The notes: a model not told the origin generated them from the letters alone. Numbered from the stretch's first letter, positions 16,296 to 24,991 are shown. The stretch: DNA of 64,000 bases from Bog-756 sp963704615 (GCA_963704615.1 OY969923.1:2542001-2606000); one strand, 5' to 3'. Numbers and translations are program-made.

Positions 16296-16552
16296 CGTCG
16301 GGTGACGCGAATTTGCGGGGCTCTAGGTCAACCACGGTGGCGAACAAGGCGTTCGGGCGACAGGATTCCGCGGGGCGTCTCGAACCACCGGGTCGGCAGC
16401 GTTATCACAAGGGCTGATCGGCACGAAAGGGGCAGGGCTCTGATGCCCCGGCTGCAAAATGGGCCGCCAATGGAAATTCGATCGGGGGAGTGCAACGATG
16501 GTCCAGTGCAGTCCCGGATTGGCCGGGGGCATTCCGAAAGGCGGACATTCTC

Positions 16553-16864
16553 ATGGCGAAGTATCTCTTGACCTGGAAGACGCGTGCGGCTGGATCAGCC
16601 CAGCAGAACCATGATGATGGGAAATCCATTTTGGAGACGTTTGCCAAGTGGCAAATCCCTTCTGATCAGAAGTGGTCGGAGTTTTTGGCCCGCATCGACG
16701 GCCAAGGAGGCGCTGCAGTCATCGAGACTGACAATCAGGCGGGCCTCATGGACGGAACATCCAAATTCACAACGTGGCTTGAATTCGACCTGATACCTAT
16801 GGTTGACATCACCGATGGTGTAGCCATGCTCGGAAAAGGTGCGGAGTTCCGCGAATCGGTCTGA
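16553..16864 (+). CDS. small DUF3303-like protein
   Basis: 103 residues, soluble. The N-terminus MAKYLLTWKTRAAGSAQQNH followed by ILETFAKWQIPSDQKWSEFL and a closing beta-strand region (FTTWLEFDLIPMVDI) resembles the DUF3303 family, small dimeric alpha/beta-barrel-type proteins of unknown function. The ATG at 16553 begins the family-like part; a longer frame from 16490 has no support. It stands alone in the element. Confidence 0.6.
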   Translation: MAKYLLTWKTRAAGSAQQNHDDGKSILETFAKWQIPSDQKWSEFLARIDGQGGAAVIETDNQAGLMDGTSKFTTWLEFDLIPMVDITDGVAMLGKGAEFRESV

Positions 16865-16927
16865 TTAGCTCTGGTTCCTTTTCTCCATCCTGGTGGTGCA
16901 CCGGCTCCTTGTTCCAGCGGGGCAGCG

Positions 16928-16951
16928 CATGACGGTTTCATCACCGTCATG
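16928..16951 (+). terminator. 9-bp perfect hairpin
   Basis: CATGACGGT (16928-16936) and ACCGTCATG (16943-16951) around TTCATC, 64 bp after the DUF3303-like stop. No T-run; either a terminator or a protein-binding palindrome. Confidence 0.4.
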
Positions 16952-17115
16952 GACGATCGACTAGAGCTGCGCAACAGGGCAGGATGGGAACCGGTTGGCG
17001 TCACCTGGTGAGGTAGGCCGCTGGTTCGACCGTTCACTTCTGCGGTTGAGGTCCCGACCAGGCCATCGGGTGGCGTTTTCCAGCGCACCGGCCCGGGACC
17101 AGCAGCCCCCGCAGG

Positions 17116-19018
17116 GTGAGTCAGCTTCCCCAGCGGCCCCCTATCAAACCGTGCATGCGGTTCTCCCGCACACGGCTTTCCGACACCGTTCATCGTCAGG
17201 CATGCGCAGGTGTCCATCGCTTGACTCTTCCACTGAGTCGATAGATGCCGAGTTCGGTCAGCCAGGCATAGTTGAACCGGCTGGCCCGAAGACGGCCTCG
17301 GGTGGCGTATTTGACGCTGGCCAGCTTGGAGAGCCGCAAATGCACGAAGCTGTCGATGAGGGCGAACTTCCGGTTCGAGTTTCCGTAGCGGAAGTACGCT
17401 CCCCAACCCCGTAGCACGGCGTTGAGATCAGCGACAACGTGACGCAGCTCACGGCTGGCCAGGTGGCGACTGGTGCGGTCCCGGATCTTGGCCCGAATTG
17501 AGGCCATGGCCCGGTCCGACGGCCACTTCGACAGGTAACGGCGACTTCCGAACCTCGACGGGGTCATCCGGTGATGGAAGCCCAGGAAGTCGAAGCCGTC
17601 CTTGCCACCGTGGAGGTTGATGATGCGGGTCTTGTCGGGATGCAGACGCAGCCCGAGTCCGACCAGCACCTCTCCGATCCGGCACTTGGCCTCGTCGGCT
17701 CGGCTCCGGCTGGTGGTGAGGACAACGAAGTCATCCGCATACCTGACCAACGTCCCCAGGTTGGCCATCTTTGCCCAGGCCTCGTCGATGACGTGGAGGG
17801 CGATGTTGGCCAGCAACGGGGAGATGGGTGAACCCTGCGGTGTCCCCGACTCGGTGTCGGCGACCAGCCCGCCTTCGAATACCCCGGCCCGCAGCCAACT
17901 GCGTAGCAGCTTCAACATCTGCCGGTCGATGACCCGGCGACCGACTTGACCCATGAGGGCGTCATGGTCGATCTCGTCGAAGCACGCTTTGATGTCGGCG
18001 TCGAGCACCCAGTTGGCCCCCCGGTTGGCCGCCACCCGGATCGCTTCGAGCGCCTGGTGGGCGGACCGCTTCGGGCGGAACCCGAAGCTCACCGGGGAGA
18101 AATCGGCCTCGAAAATGGGCTCGAGGACGATCTTGGCCGCCGACATGACTACCCGGTCGGCCACCGTCGGGATACCGAGCGGCCGGGTCTCCCCCGGCTT
18201 GCCCGGCTTCGGGATATGGACCCGCCGGAGAGCCTTAGGACGATACGTCTTGTCCTGAAGCGCTGCGGCCAGTCCGTCGAGGAACACCCTCACCCCGTCG
18301 GTGCCCCCGTCCTCGATCGACGCGATGGTCACGCCGTCGATGCCGGGGGCACCCTGGTTTCTTGCCACCTCGACCCATGCCCTCCACAGGATGTCGCTGC
18401 GGGCGACCTTGTCGTAGAGGGCGTGGAAACGTCGAGTGGGATCCTGCTTGGCACTGCGATAGAGCACACGTTGAAGGGCTCGGACCTTGTCCACCTTCTC
18501 GGTTTCGCTGATGGCTCTAGCCGAAGACTCGGCACTCATCAGGGTTCCTCCACATCTCCGTCGTGCACCGGTGAAGCAGGGGCCCTTCGCTCCGGACAGG
18601 TTGTGTTGTCCTGTCCATCATCACTACTACGGCCCCCTCCGACTTCCTCTCGGCCGCCTGGCACTTCCCGGGATCACCGGTTATAGACAGGGCTGCTACC
18701 CGGACCGCAGATCCGGGGCCGAGGAGGATCTCTCCAGTTCCGAGGACAACCTTCTGGCCATTCCGAGCCCCCTGCGCCGGGAGGTTCCTGGACACCCGCT
18801 CCAAGATCTCTGGTGTCGTCCGTGGTCTTCGCCCTTAAGGGGAGAGGCTCGACTCCTCCTAATCCGCCATGACGGCGGACCGGTGTAACGACGCTGCAGG
18901 CTTCACGTGATGTTACGGACTGGTCATTTGCTCCGCCCCGCTTCGAACCCGGCCTCTCGACCACGCACGGGGGCTTCACTACCGGGGACCTTGGCGTCTC
19001 CCCGGACCGGACTCGCAC
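17116..19018 (-). mobile_element. group II intron with maturase
   Basis: Read on the minus strand, a GTGCGAG 5' motif begins at 19018 (group II introns start GUGYG), 479 nt before the maturase start codon. After the maturase, a domain V-like hairpin spans 17177 to 17146: it begins AGCCGTG, has a GAGA-type loop and ends CACGGTTT, and carries the AGC catalytic triad position. A domain VI-like stem follows with an unpaired A in GCTGACTCAC, and the expected A-pyrimidine 3' end (CTCAC) falls at 17116. The total of about 1.9 kb is normal. The exact 3' boundary is a prediction. The flanking exons do not form a recognisable gene, so the intron seems to have landed in non-coding DNA of the island. Confidence 0.82.
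17196..18539 (-). CDS. group II intron reverse transcriptase/maturase
   Basis: 447 residues. The RT domain has GIDGVTIASIEDGG-type RT-0/1, RPLGIPTVADRVVMSAAKIV, the finger/palm block FGFRPKRSAHQALEAIR, DADIKACFDEIDHD (first catalytic Asp), GTPQGSPISPLLANIALHV, and VRYADDFVVLTTSRS, the YADD active site, all intact. The thumb/X domain (RELRHVVADLNAVLRGWGAY, FRYGNSNRKFALIDSFVHLR) is present. There is no HNH endonuclease after it, so mobility would rely on target sites accessible to an endonuclease-free RNP. It splices the intron RNA and reverse-transcribes it at new sites. The protein appears full length, so the element could be active. Confidence 0.95.
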   Translation of the reverse strand: MSAESSARAISETEKVDKVRALQRVLYRSAKQDPTRRFHALYDKVARSDILWRAWVEVARNQGAPGIDGVTIASIEDGGTDGVRVFLDGLAAALQDKTYRPKALRRVHIPKPGKPGETRPLGIPTVADRVVMSAAKIVLEPIFEADFSPVSFGFRPKRSAHQALEAIRVAANRGANWVLDADIKACFDEIDHDALMGQVGRRVIDRQMLKLLRSWLRAGVFEGGLVADTESGTPQGSPISPLLANIALHVIDEAWAKMANLGTLVRYADDFVVLTTSRSRADEAKCRIGEVLVGLGLRLHPDKTRIINLHGGKDGFDFLGFHHRMTPSRFGSRRYLSKWPSDRAMASIRAKIRDRTSRHLASRELRHVVADLNAVLRGWGAYFRYGNSNRKFALIDSFVHLRLSKLASVKYATRGRLRASRFNYAWLTELGIYRLSGRVKRWTPAHA

Positions 19019-19459
19019 CGGCTGGCTGACCTCAGCTTGTCGCTTGGTTACGTCATCACAACACGTACCTCCTTGTTGTCATGGCGTCCAAGCTGCTGGA
19101 CGCACCCCCTAATCGCCGGGACCGAGTCGGTTATCGACCGGAGGGAACCGGCAAAAAGTGACGAGACAACTGACCTCGCATCAATGGAACCGAGCAGTCG
19201 AGCCAGGCGAATATGTGAAATAGCACGGGCCGACGCATAAGTCGGGCGTGGAGAATCATCCGTTGTCGTGGCCGAGCATTCCAGAAGGTTAACCAAAGGC
19301 TGGAGGTGCCCCCGACCAGGAGCGGGGCGGTTATCAATCGTGGCTAAGCGGCACGTCCGGGCGTGTGGATAGACCCTCGCACTCCGCTCGGATTGGCACC
19401 TAGAAAAAGCAATAGCGGAGGATCGCTAAAGGGCCGAGGCCTCTGCACCTAGAAGCCGA
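19019..19459. other. intergenic region, no gene seen
   Basis: 441 bp on the 5' exon side of the intron. All open frames are short and lack family-like sequence. Base composition is less GC-rich than the chromosome. No clear repeat or hairpin terminator was found. Confidence 0.4.
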
Positions 19460-20089
19460 TTATGTAGAGGCGAGCTTACTAAGGGCGAATGCCATGATTT
19501 GCTTGCTTACCGACTTCGCCTGTTCCCCAAACTCAACGCCCGCACTGATAAAGTTGCCGTTCTTCTCCGTTGTAAGACTTCCAGATTCGACATGGACAGT
19601 TGGCGGCAACGGCAACGGCACCGGAAGCGAAATCCAGTAGGCCGGTGTTCCATCGACTTCGACCCGTGTAACACCTCGGGCGTGGCGCACTTGTTGGAAG
19701 ATCTGGTCGGCTCCGTGGTATTGGTTCAGAGGCTCGATGTCGAGAAACATCTTGGTCGGAAGTCCCTTGTAGACCGGAGTAGCTCTTGTAAACCAGCAAG
19801 TTCCATTGCTCAACGATTGACCCAGCGATGATGCACCGGCAAGGAATGTGCTGGCGTCGGCAGGTGTAATCAAGGTGCAAGCAAGATTCGGGGTCGCCAG
19901 AACAGTGATTGGCTTTAGCCCATTGGGAAGCGTGGATTTGGGCGTCAAGTTCCTGATCCCTGACGCAATAGTGGGCGCAGTCGCCGCCTCTGGGGCCGCA
20001 CACGAGGTGCCGACCAAGGATACGGCGACAACGAGTAGAAACACCGCACTACCAGAACGGCGAGAGTTCGTCAGCCAGGGTCTCTCCAC
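19460..20089 (-). CDS. putative lipoprotein
   Basis: 209 residues. A type II signal peptide is clear: hydrophobic SAVFLLVVAVSLVGTSC ends in the lipobox VGTSC, so the mature protein would be lipid-anchored at its Cys near residue 30 on the outer face of the membrane. The mature part has two further Cys (NLACTLITPADAS, GTCWFTRATP) that may pair, and it resembles DUF3558-type actinobacterial lipoproteins in the pattern C.L.T..DA..LG. followed by a Cys-containing strand. No function is known. Start uncertain; the signal peptide begins about residue 13. Confidence 0.75.
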   Translation of the reverse strand: MERPWLTNSRRSGSAVFLLVVAVSLVGTSCAAPEAATAPTIASGIRNLTPKSTLPNGLKPITVLATPNLACTLITPADASTFLAGASSLGQSLSNGTCWFTRATPVYKGLPTKMFLDIEPLNQYHGADQIFQQVRHARGVTRVEVDGTPAYWISLPVPLPLPPTVHVESGSLTTEKNGNFISAGVEFGEQAKSVSKQIMAFALSKLAST

Positions 20090-20232
20090 ACCATCTCATC
20101 GACCATGACTGCTTCCACCTTGATTCCGCCCAGTTGACCAGTCGCCCCACTGCCCCTGAACACCTGCGAGTCGTCGCACGAACTACACGCAGGTACCCGC
20201 CATCACTGGGGCCTTCAGTCGCCGCCGAGGCT

Positions 20233-20385
20233 CTAATCGTCACCGTAAGCGTGGTCCTGCATCCTGTGGAGGTCCGCAGCGACTTGGTCGCACTGGGCGC
20301 AGATGAAGACGGTTCCGTCGTCACTCGAGACGCCGTTGCGCTTCATCAGCTGACACATTGCACACCGCTGCAGCTCGTCTTCCAC
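20233..20385 (-). CDS. 50-residue zinc-ribbon protein
   Basis: A very short gene. The frame from GTG 20385 to TAG 20233 codes for MEDELQRCAMCQLMKRNGVS followed by SDDGTVFICAQCDQVAADLH and a ten-residue tail. Two CxxC knuckles (RCAMC and ICAQC) 19 residues apart are the signature of a minimal zinc ribbon. AGGGGTGA lies eight bases upstream of the start. Single-domain zinc ribbons of this size often act as transcription-factor adaptors or partner subunits. It sits between the lipoprotein and the divergent tyrosine recombinase, 67 bp from the recombinase start, so it may share its control region. Confidence 0.65.
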   Translation of the reverse strand: MEDELQRCAMCQLMKRNGVSSDDGTVFICAQCDQVAADLHRMQDHAYGDD

Positions 20386-20452
20386 TAATCACCCCTGTTC
20401 ACGGGCAAGATTGCCGGTGTTGGCTGGTCCTCCCAACTCTAGGAGGAGAACC

Positions 20453-21364
20453 ATGTCGGTACTTGACTCAGATTCGAACACTCTGGCGATCATCGTCGAG
20501 GACACTGGCTTCGATGAAGCCCAGGTTGCCGCCGCAGCCTTCCTGGCCCGTTACAACGGCCGAACGTTGGATGCGTACCGTTTCGATCTCCGGACCTTCT
20601 TCCAGTGGGCCGCTGACGTCGGTCTCAGCGTTCTCGAGGCGAAGCGACCCCACATCGAGCTCTACCGGACGGCCATGGAGCAGAGAGGTCTGGCTCCCTC
20701 GACCATCGACCGCCGGCTTTCCACGGTGTGTGGCTTCTACCGGTTCGCCCACATCGATGGACGGGTGAGCGCCAACCCGGCCCAGTACGTCAGGCGTCCG
20801 AAGGTTCATCCCTCCGAGGGTCGGGGCCTCGATCGTCGGGAGCTGGGCACCTTCCTGTTCACGGCCGAGCGCTGTGACAAGAGCCACGCCGCCCTGGCGG
20901 TGCTGCTCGGGCTCAACGGGCTCCGGGTAAGCGAGGCCTGTGGAACCAACATCGAGGATCTCGCCTTCCACCAAGGGCATCGAACGCTCCGGATCATGGG
21001 AAAGGGGAGCAAGCCGGCGGTGATTCCCCTGGTGCCGCGGGCTGCTCGAACCATTGACCTGACCATCGGCGAGCGTACCGAGGGCGCGATCCTCCAGCGA
21101 AAGGACGGGAAGAGACTCGATCGGCGAACTGCTCACCGTTGGGTGCGCTCCATCGGGAAGCAGGCAGGGCTCAGCGCCGTGTACCCGCACATGCTCCGAT
21201 CGGCCTTCATTATGGCCGCCCTTGACGCTGGGGTTCCGCTCCGTGATGTCCAGATCGCGGCTCGGCATGCCGACCCGAGGACGACCACCGTCTACGACCG
21301 CCGGCGGGAGAACTTCGATCGTCATGCCGCCTACGTCGTAGTCGCCTTCGTGGCCGGGGGATAG
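20453..21364 (+). CDS. tyrosine recombinase (XerC/D-like), second in the island
   Basis: 303 residues. An N-terminal SAM-like core-binding domain (FLARYNGRTLDAYRFDLRTF, TIDRRLSTVCGFYRFAHID) precedes a complete catalytic domain: GLNGLRVSEACGTNIEDLAF with the first Arg, the beta-hairpin Lys in MGKGSKPAVIPL, PHMLRSAFI with the His-x-x-Arg box, AARHADPRTTTVYDRRRENF with the second His and the nucleophilic Tyr. AGGAGGAG lies just before the ATG. All catalytic residues are present, so it should be active. It is unrelated in sequence to the island's own integrase and lies in the centre of the element, far from either end, which suggests a different job such as resolving dimers, moving a nested unit, or inverting DNA. 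Confidence 0.9.
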   Translation: MSVLDSDSNTLAIIVEDTGFDEAQVAAAAFLARYNGRTLDAYRFDLRTFFQWAADVGLSVLEAKRPHIELYRTAMEQRGLAPSTIDRRLSTVCGFYRFAHIDGRVSANPAQYVRRPKVHPSEGRGLDRRELGTFLFTAERCDKSHAALAVLLGLNGLRVSEACGTNIEDLAFHQGHRTLRIMGKGSKPAVIPLVPRAARTIDLTIGERTEGAILQRKDGKRLDRRTAHRWVRSIGKQAGLSAVYPHMLRSAFIMAALDAGVPLRDVQIAARHADPRTTTVYDRRRENFDRHAAYVVVAFVAGG

Positions 21365-21389
21365 TCGGTCCGGGCCCCGCCGGTGGCTA

Positions 21390-21893
21390 CTAGCTGTAGG
21401 GCGTGGTCAATGTCAGTCCACGACGCTTCTCAATCGACCGGACTACGGCTTCACTCGATCGGCCAGTTCGCTCCGCTGCAACCCTCACGTAGATCAGGAG
21501 GGCGAAGAACGAGTAGGTCCACAGGTCGTCGGCCTCCCACCAGGCGGCATCGCTCAGAATGTCCGGATGGACGCCGCCGTGGATCATTGCCGCAGCCGAG
21601 ATCGCATACTTGCTCTTGTGGTGCTGGGTCTTGCCAGAGAACGGGTGCTCGGCGAGGAATCGCTCACGAATGTTCTCGCTGTCAATCGGCATATCGCGCG
21701 TCGCACCCGATTCGTCGATCGCATCGGCGGCAAGCTCGAGCAGGTCTTCGGCCGGAAATGTGTGGTTCTGGAGGTGCAGCGCTGCGAGTTTGGAGAGGGT
21801 CTCTCCGGAATCTGCTTCAGAAGCAATCCCGGCGAGAGCAATTCCGATTGCATCGGCTCGATCCTCAGGTGTGGGATTCCGGTTCGGCGCCAT
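21390..21893 (-). CDS. uncharacterised protein
   Basis: 167 residues, not recognised. Predicted mainly helical and acidic, with no signal peptide. The middle reads FLAEHPFSGKTQHHKSKYAI and the C-terminal part has AAWWEADDLWTYSFFALLIY then VRVAAERTGRSSEAVVRSIE. The Trp-rich block may pack into a hydrophobic core rather than cross a membrane. It is convergent with the recombinase gene (25 bp between stop codons). Coding is supported by natural composition and lack of a better frame on the other strand. Confidence 0.6.
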   Translation of the reverse strand: MAPNRNPTPEDRADAIGIALAGIASEADSGETLSKLAALHLQNHTFPAEDLLELAADAIDESGATRDMPIDSENIRERFLAEHPFSGKTQHHKSKYAISAAAMIHGGVHPDILSDAAWWEADDLWTYSFFALLIYVRVAAERTGRSSEAVVRSIEKRRGLTLTTPYS

Positions 21894-22193
21894 GACCTAA
21901 ACGGTAGATCGAAGCGAATGCACCTGCAGATATCGACCTCGACCCAGCGGTATGGGTCACCCGCCGACAGCGCTTCGGCTGGTGGCCGAGAGGCGAGGCC
22001 TGCAAGCGCAGGCAAGCACCTGCATCCACAACGGCACACCTCCTGCCGGACGGTCGGGGAGTCGACGCACCTGTTTGGGCCTGCTCATACTGTTGATCCG
22101 GAGAAGGATCGGTGATCGATGTCGAAGAATGGCATCTCTGTTCGACTCATTGACGAAAGGTTCACCAATCACAAACCAAAAGGAGTGATCGAC
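21894..22193. other. intergenic region, probable promoter of YCII/sigma pair
   Basis: 300 bp between the divergent uncharacterised gene and the YCII gene. No convincing gene. A usable Shine-Dalgarno (AAAAGGAGTG) for the YCII gene lies at its right end. Confidence 0.4.
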
Positions 22194-22568
22194 ATGCCTC
22201 GATTCATGGGATTCGTGAGGATGGAAGAGGGCATCGGGACGCCGCCACAGGCGTTGTTCGACGCGATGGACGAGTACATCGGTGAGCGGGCCAGCAAGGG
22301 GATCTTCCTCGACGGTGGCGGTCTCTACGGGACGGAGGACGCGGTGAACTACGTCGTCCGCCAGGGTGAGGTCACCCGTGTCGACGGGCCCTACTCCGAG
22401 GCCAAGGAGGTCGTCGGGGGTTGGGCCATTATGGAATACCCGAGTCTCGAGGAGGCCGCCGAGGACCAGCGGTCCTTCGCCGAGCTCCATGCCAAGCATT
22501 GGCCCGAGGTCACGGTGATCTCCACGCTGCGCCAGATCTCGACCGGCCCGGAGGCGCCCGACGCCTGA
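22194..22568 (+). CDS. YCII/DGPF-domain protein
   Basis: 124 residues. The YCII-type ferredoxin-like fold is shown by MPRFMGFVRMEEG, LDGGGLYGTEDAVNYVVRQG, and the family-defining VTRVDGPYSEAKEVVGGWAI (D-G-P-Y/F-x-E-A/T-K-E), with a closing strand EVTVISTLRQ. Such proteins are commonly encoded directly upstream of an ECF sigma factor of the DUF6596 type, as here, but their mechanism is not settled. AAAAGGAGTG precedes the ATG at good spacing. It lies 83 bp upstream of the sigma gene on the same strand. Confidence 0.9.
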   Translation: MPRFMGFVRMEEGIGTPPQALFDAMDEYIGERASKGIFLDGGGLYGTEDAVNYVVRQGEVTRVDGPYSEAKEVVGGWAIMEYPSLEEAAEDQRSFAELHAKHWPEVTVISTLRQISTGPEAPDA

Positions 22569-22651
22569 CGCCGCATTCGTCCGTGCTCAGCCTGCCAGCG
22601 GCGGCAGTGGGCGGAAGGGCGGGAGGTCTGAGCCGGTATCACTACGCTGGC

Positions 22652-23935
22652 GTGGTGCCGGCCCGGACCCGTCCCAACGACCCCAATGTGGCCGTCTCTG
22701 CCGCCTGGCGGGCCGAGTCCGCCCGGCTCGTAGCAGCCCTCACACGGATGACTCGCGACGTGAGCCTCGCCGAGGACCTGGCCCAGGACGCCCTGGTCGC
22801 CGCGCTCGAGCAGTGGCCGGAGACGGGCGTGCCGGACAATCCCATCGCATGGCTCATGACCGTGGCGAAGCGCCGAGCCATCGACCACTTCCGGCGCACC
22901 GAGACCATGCGCCGCAAGCTCGCCGAGCTGGGACATGCCAGCGACAGCCAAGCGGCGGCGGTGCCCGACGTCGAAAGTCAGGTCGACTTCATCGAGGACG
23001 ACGTCCTCCGCCTCGTATTCCTGTCCTGCAATCCGGCGTTGACACCCGAGTCACGGGCGGCGCTGACCCTGCGGCTCGTCGGCGGCCTCACCACGGCCGA
23101 GATCGCCCGAGGTTTCCTCGTCACCGAGTCCACCATGGGGCAACGGATCTCACGGGCGAAGAAGACGCTGTCTGAGGCCCACGCCGAGTTCGAGCTGCCG
23201 GTGGGAGCCGAACGGACCGAGCGGCTCGACGACGTGATGGCGGTCATCTACCTGATCTTCAACGAGGGGTACACGGCCACCACGGGTGAGGACTGGATGC
23301 GCCCGGACCTCGTGGACGAGGCGATCCGGCTGGCGCGAATGCTGGTCGACCTCACTCCCGATGAACCCGAAGTGCTCGCTCTTGAGGCCCTCCTCGAGAT
23401 CCAGGGCTCGCGGATGGCGGCCCGCCTCGACGAGCACGGGATCCCGGTCCTGCTGGAGGAACAGGACCGTAGCCTCTGGGATCAGGTGCGCGTCCGGCGG
23501 GGCCTGGCCGCAGTGGAGGGAGCGGAAGAGTTGGCCGCGGCCGGGGCCCCGGTCGGGCGTTACTTCCTGCAGGCCCTGATCGCGGCACAGCACGCCCGCG
23601 CGAAGCGCGCAGAGGAGACGGACTGGCACCGGATCGCAGCCCTCTACGACGTCCTGTCCCGCACCGTGCCGGGACCGGTCGTTGAGGTCAACCGGGCGGT
23701 CGCCCACGGTCGGGCCTTCGGTGCCGACGCCGGTCTTGCCGTCCTGAAGGAGGTACGCGACGACGCGCTCGGCGAGTCACCCTTGGTGCCGAGCGTGCGT
23801 GGAGACCTGCTTGAGCGGGCTGGTCGGCACGATCAGGCGATGGCCGCGTTCAGCGAGGCGGCGGCACGTTCGGCGAACGCGGGTGAACGCGCCGTACTGG
23901 TGCGCCGGGCGGATCAGAACCGGCCGACTTCCTAG
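22652..23935 (+). CDS. ECF-type sigma factor with C-terminal DUF6596
   Basis: About 427 residues, much longer than a simple ECF sigma. Region 2: AAWRAESARLVAALTRMTRD, VSLAEDLAQDALVAALEQWP, NPIAWLMTVAKRRAIDHFRR. Region 4: TPESRAALTLRLVGGLTTAE then IARGFLVTESTMGQRISRAK, a helix-turn-helix binding the -35 element. The remaining 240 residues (AVIYLIFNEGYTATTGEDWM, then TPR-like helices including RYFLQALIAAQHARAKRAEE) match the DUF6596 extension found in sigma factors paired with YCII proteins; it probably works as a built-in regulatory domain in place of an anti-sigma. The GTG pair at 22652/22655 is the most likely start, though a GTG at 22688 is possible. Its 3' end overlaps the next gene, on the other strand, by 4 bp. 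Confidence 0.88.
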   Translation: MVPARTRPNDPNVAVSAAWRAESARLVAALTRMTRDVSLAEDLAQDALVAALEQWPETGVPDNPIAWLMTVAKRRAIDHFRRTETMRRKLAELGHASDSQAAAVPDVESQVDFIEDDVLRLVFLSCNPALTPESRAALTLRLVGGLTTAEIARGFLVTESTMGQRISRAKKTLSEAHAEFELPVGAERTERLDDVMAVIYLIFNEGYTATTGEDWMRPDLVDEAIRLARMLVDLTPDEPEVLALEALLEIQGSRMAARLDEHGIPVLLEEQDRSLWDQVRVRRGLAAVEGAEELAAAGAPVGRYFLQALIAAQHARAKRAEETDWHRIAALYDVLSRTVPGPVVEVNRAVAHGRAFGADAGLAVLKEVRDDALGESPLVPSVRGDLLERAGRHDQAMAAFSEAAARSANAGERAVLVRRADQNRPTS

Positions 23936-24822
23936 TACTGCGCCTCCGCGTGGCGTGGAAGCTGGGATCGACGTCCGGACGTGATGCCTACCCGGCGGTA
24001 TGGGACATGCTTCAAGTCAGGCCAGCAGCAGCACCGCACCGTTCCCGGCTTCGTCTCCCCCTGGCCCATGATCTGGATGATCTCGACGATGAGATCAAAG
24101 AGTGTCTGGCCTCGGTGGCGTCGGGCCTCATCGAGCAGATGTTGCACATGTGTCCGGTTGTCAGGATGACACGTCTGAAGCAGCCGCTCATAGCGAGCGA
24201 TTGTCGCGGGCCAACCCAGTGCCGATCGGGAGGTCGCTGAATTCAACCATCTCAACTCGAACCCACCTTCGGGGGTACCGAAGCCTCCTCGGAGGATGTC
24301 GTTGAAGGCGTCAAGGTTCCTACCCCACTCCGCCCCCGGGATCAGGTGCTCTGACACCTCCCTGTAGAAGCCTTCGAGGTCTGAGAATCGGCTTCCGTCG
24401 ATAGCGAGTGTCGGTAGCAGCTTCTCCGCCGCTCGGATGGGTTCCCGTGCCTCTCCGAGCACGGCCCAGATTTCAGAAGCTATTCCCTCGTAGCGACTGG
24501 GCCGCCCTGCAACGTCAATATCGTGCCACCGAACAAACTCCTCATGGATGATGCGGAGCAGGTCGGCCTCGTTGGTCACCTCTGGCAGCCGGAGCGTAAT
24601 TGTCTCGGCCTCTGGTCTGTACTCGTCTACGTTCTCTCCGAAGTTGAGTCCGACGGGGTCATGCCTGAACAGCAATCTCTCCAGTTGGGCCACCAAGTCC
24701 TCTTGACCAACAAGCAATCGCTGACGCTGCGCCTGTGCGGCCCTGACCCGAGGGGCGATTTCCTCAAGCCATTGCCGGTCGGGATTTTCGGAGGTCTGCT
24801 TGGAGCGACGCCAAAAAGGCAT
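23932..24822 (-). CDS. barstar-like/immunity-like two-domain protein
   Basis: 296 residues. An N-terminal part has LVAQLERLLFRHDPVGLNFG, ENVDEYRPEAETITLRLPEV, which resembles small immunity-type domains (D-P-x-G-L then E-Y-x-x-E-A-x-T-I). The middle, LEGFYREVSEHLIPGAEWGR followed by NLDAFNDILRGGFGTPEGGF, matches the barstar (barnase inhibitor) core, in which G-R-N-L-D-A carries the residues that plug an RNase active site; TLFDLIVEIIQIMGQG closes it. A 45-residue tail with three Cys in a row (RCCCWPDLK) is not family-like. Barstar proteins neutralise secreted or injected RNase toxins. No barnase-like toxin is encoded beside it, so this could be an orphan immunity gene. The barstar call is by motif recognition only. 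Confidence 0.6.
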   Translation of the reverse strand: MPFWRRSKQTSENPDRQWLEEIAPRVRAAQAQRQRLLVGQEDLVAQLERLLFRHDPVGLNFGENVDEYRPEAETITLRLPEVTNEADLLRIIHEEFVRWHDIDVAGRPSRYEGIASEIWAVLGEAREPIRAAEKLLPTLAIDGSRFSDLEGFYREVSEHLIPGAEWGRNLDAFNDILRGGFGTPEGGFELRWLNSATSRSALGWPATIARYERLLQTCHPDNRTHVQHLLDEARRHRGQTLFDLIVEIIQIMGQGETKPGTVRCCCWPDLKHVPYRRVGITSGRRSQLPRHAEAQY

Positions 24823-24991
24823 GTACAGATTGTGTCAGGCGGAGTCACCTCCCGAGTGCTGGTCGGGGTCGGTCGATAAGAGCTGCCGAACCGGTGGTCG
24901 GGGGCATCTGAGCCTGCTTACCCCCAGCTGCGTTGTGGGTGGATTGGCGCTTCTTCTAAAGCAGGGTCCTTGAGCGACCGATGCTCCACAC

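Noticed and set aside
17196..18539. retron or DGR reverse transcriptase
   Set aside because: The protein has a maturase/X domain and lies between a group II 5' motif and a domain V hairpin; no msr/msd or variable-repeat target is visible.
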